Shown here in pieces: positions 6,585-6,783 of a stretch of DNA of 6,783 nt (positions are counted from its first letter, which is position 1; each line of letters starts with the position of its first letter). The position numbers and the translations under genes were made by a program. The notes under the pieces were generated by a model. The model was not told the DNA's origin. It made no database searches and saw nothing but the letters and a program-made list of their open reading frames with translations. The stretch is taken from assembly GCA_009782015.1 (NCBI GenBank), contig WQUP01000045.1, positions 1 through 6,783 on the forward strand, given 5' to 3'. Source of the stretch: Endomicrobiia bacterium (GTDB lineage Bacteria > Elusimicrobiota > Endomicrobiia > Endomicrobiales > Endomicrobiaceae).

Positions 6585-6616
6585 CATTTTATAGTTTATC
6601 AAGGTATAATTCCGTT

Positions 6617-6783
6617 CTACTTTATTTCTATTTCGGTGAGAGCGTCGGTTTTACGGTTTCGTATTTCCACTTTGTCTATCTTTATTTTGTATTTGTCGGA
6701 ATAAGTCTTTGTCTCTTCCTTTATCACGTTCTTAATGAACTCGTCAGTTTTTGAATCCATGTCCGCCGACACGTCAAAAAACA
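6617..6783 (-). CDS. 3' end of an unidentified minus-strand gene (54 residues visible)
   Basis: In the frame beginning at base 6781, 54 codons run to a TAG at 6617-6619; the other two minus-strand frames hit stops early (TGA within the first few codons of one, and after 19 codons of the other). The visible tail is highly charged and Lys-rich (for example TDEFIKNVIKEETK and KYKIKIDKVEIRNRK), ending in alternating strand-like residues (ALTEIEIK). No family is recognised. The gene enters from the right edge and ends 160 bp before the giant gene, in the same direction, so the two may be co-transcribed. The reading is short, but codon use resembles the giant gene. Confidence 0.7.
   Translation of the reverse strand, partial: FFDVSADMDSKTDEFIKNVIKEETKTYSDKYKIKIDKVEIRNRKTDALTEIEIK

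Larger units (their letters stand above)
6457..6616. other. Intergenic region between two minus-strand genes
   Basis: A 160-bp gap separates the stop of the right-hand gene from the start of the giant gene. Most of it is the palindromic repeat described separately; only about 20 bp lie between the repeat and the ATG at 6456, and about 32 A/T-rich bp lie between the repeat and the TAG at 6617-6619. I see no convincing -35/-10 pair for the giant gene. The A/T-rich part has a TATAAA on the minus strand (6588-6593) without a good -35 partner. Either a weak promoter lies here or the gene is read through from the right-hand gene. Confidence 0.6.

Noticed and set aside
6605..6610. Perfect TATAAT on the plus strand
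   Set aside because: No -35-like hexamer lies 16-18 bp upstream (the place reads about CACCAT), and no plus-strand gene follows. It is probably chance in an A/T-rich spacer.

Overview
The window is almost entirely filled by one very long gene on the minus strand. It starts at ATG 6456 and runs leftwards off the window with no in-frame stop, giving 2152 visible codons. I translated it by hand; the frame is uninterrupted and closes exactly on base 1. The other long frames on either strand are shadows of this gene.

The product is an exported (signal-peptide-bearing) multidomain protein. From N to C terminus it shows: a signal peptide; a domain resembling the ChaN/TraB/EreA-like superfamily (QDLH near the start, AGGFH near the end); a long middle region without a recognised family, with an HELYE motif; a type I phosphoribosyltransferase (PRPP-binding) motif; a charged, coiled-coil-like linker; a GlnD/DUF294-type nucleotidyltransferase with a helical follower domain; a degenerate RelA/SpoT-like HD region; and a RelA/SpoT-type (p)ppGpp synthetase-like domain that continues to the window edge. 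Several catalytic positions look altered: Tyr replaces the second Asp of the nucleotidyltransferase, Ser-Glu replaces the HD dyad, and no GYxSLH motif is visible in the synthetase domain. An alarmone/nucleotide-type module chain behind a signal peptide is the striking feature of this window.

Right of the gene start (6457-6616) is a 160-bp intergenic stretch. It holds a roughly 108-bp imperfect palindromic repeat whose two 28-bp arms differ at two positions that covary within each arm's own hairpin. Beyond it, 6617-6783 is the 3' end of another minus-strand gene (54 residues visible), so both genes point left and may be co-transcribed.

Organism: the composition is moderate (hand counts of 38-49% G+C in two 300-bp samples), with long exported multidomain proteins and dispersed hairpin repeats. 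From memory, N-terminal domains of the 'IQDxH..EAQ' type occur in giant proteins of uncultured Omnitrophota/Elusimicrobiota-like bacteria. That placement is a low-confidence inference. A diderm bacterium is plausible, but nothing in the window proves it.
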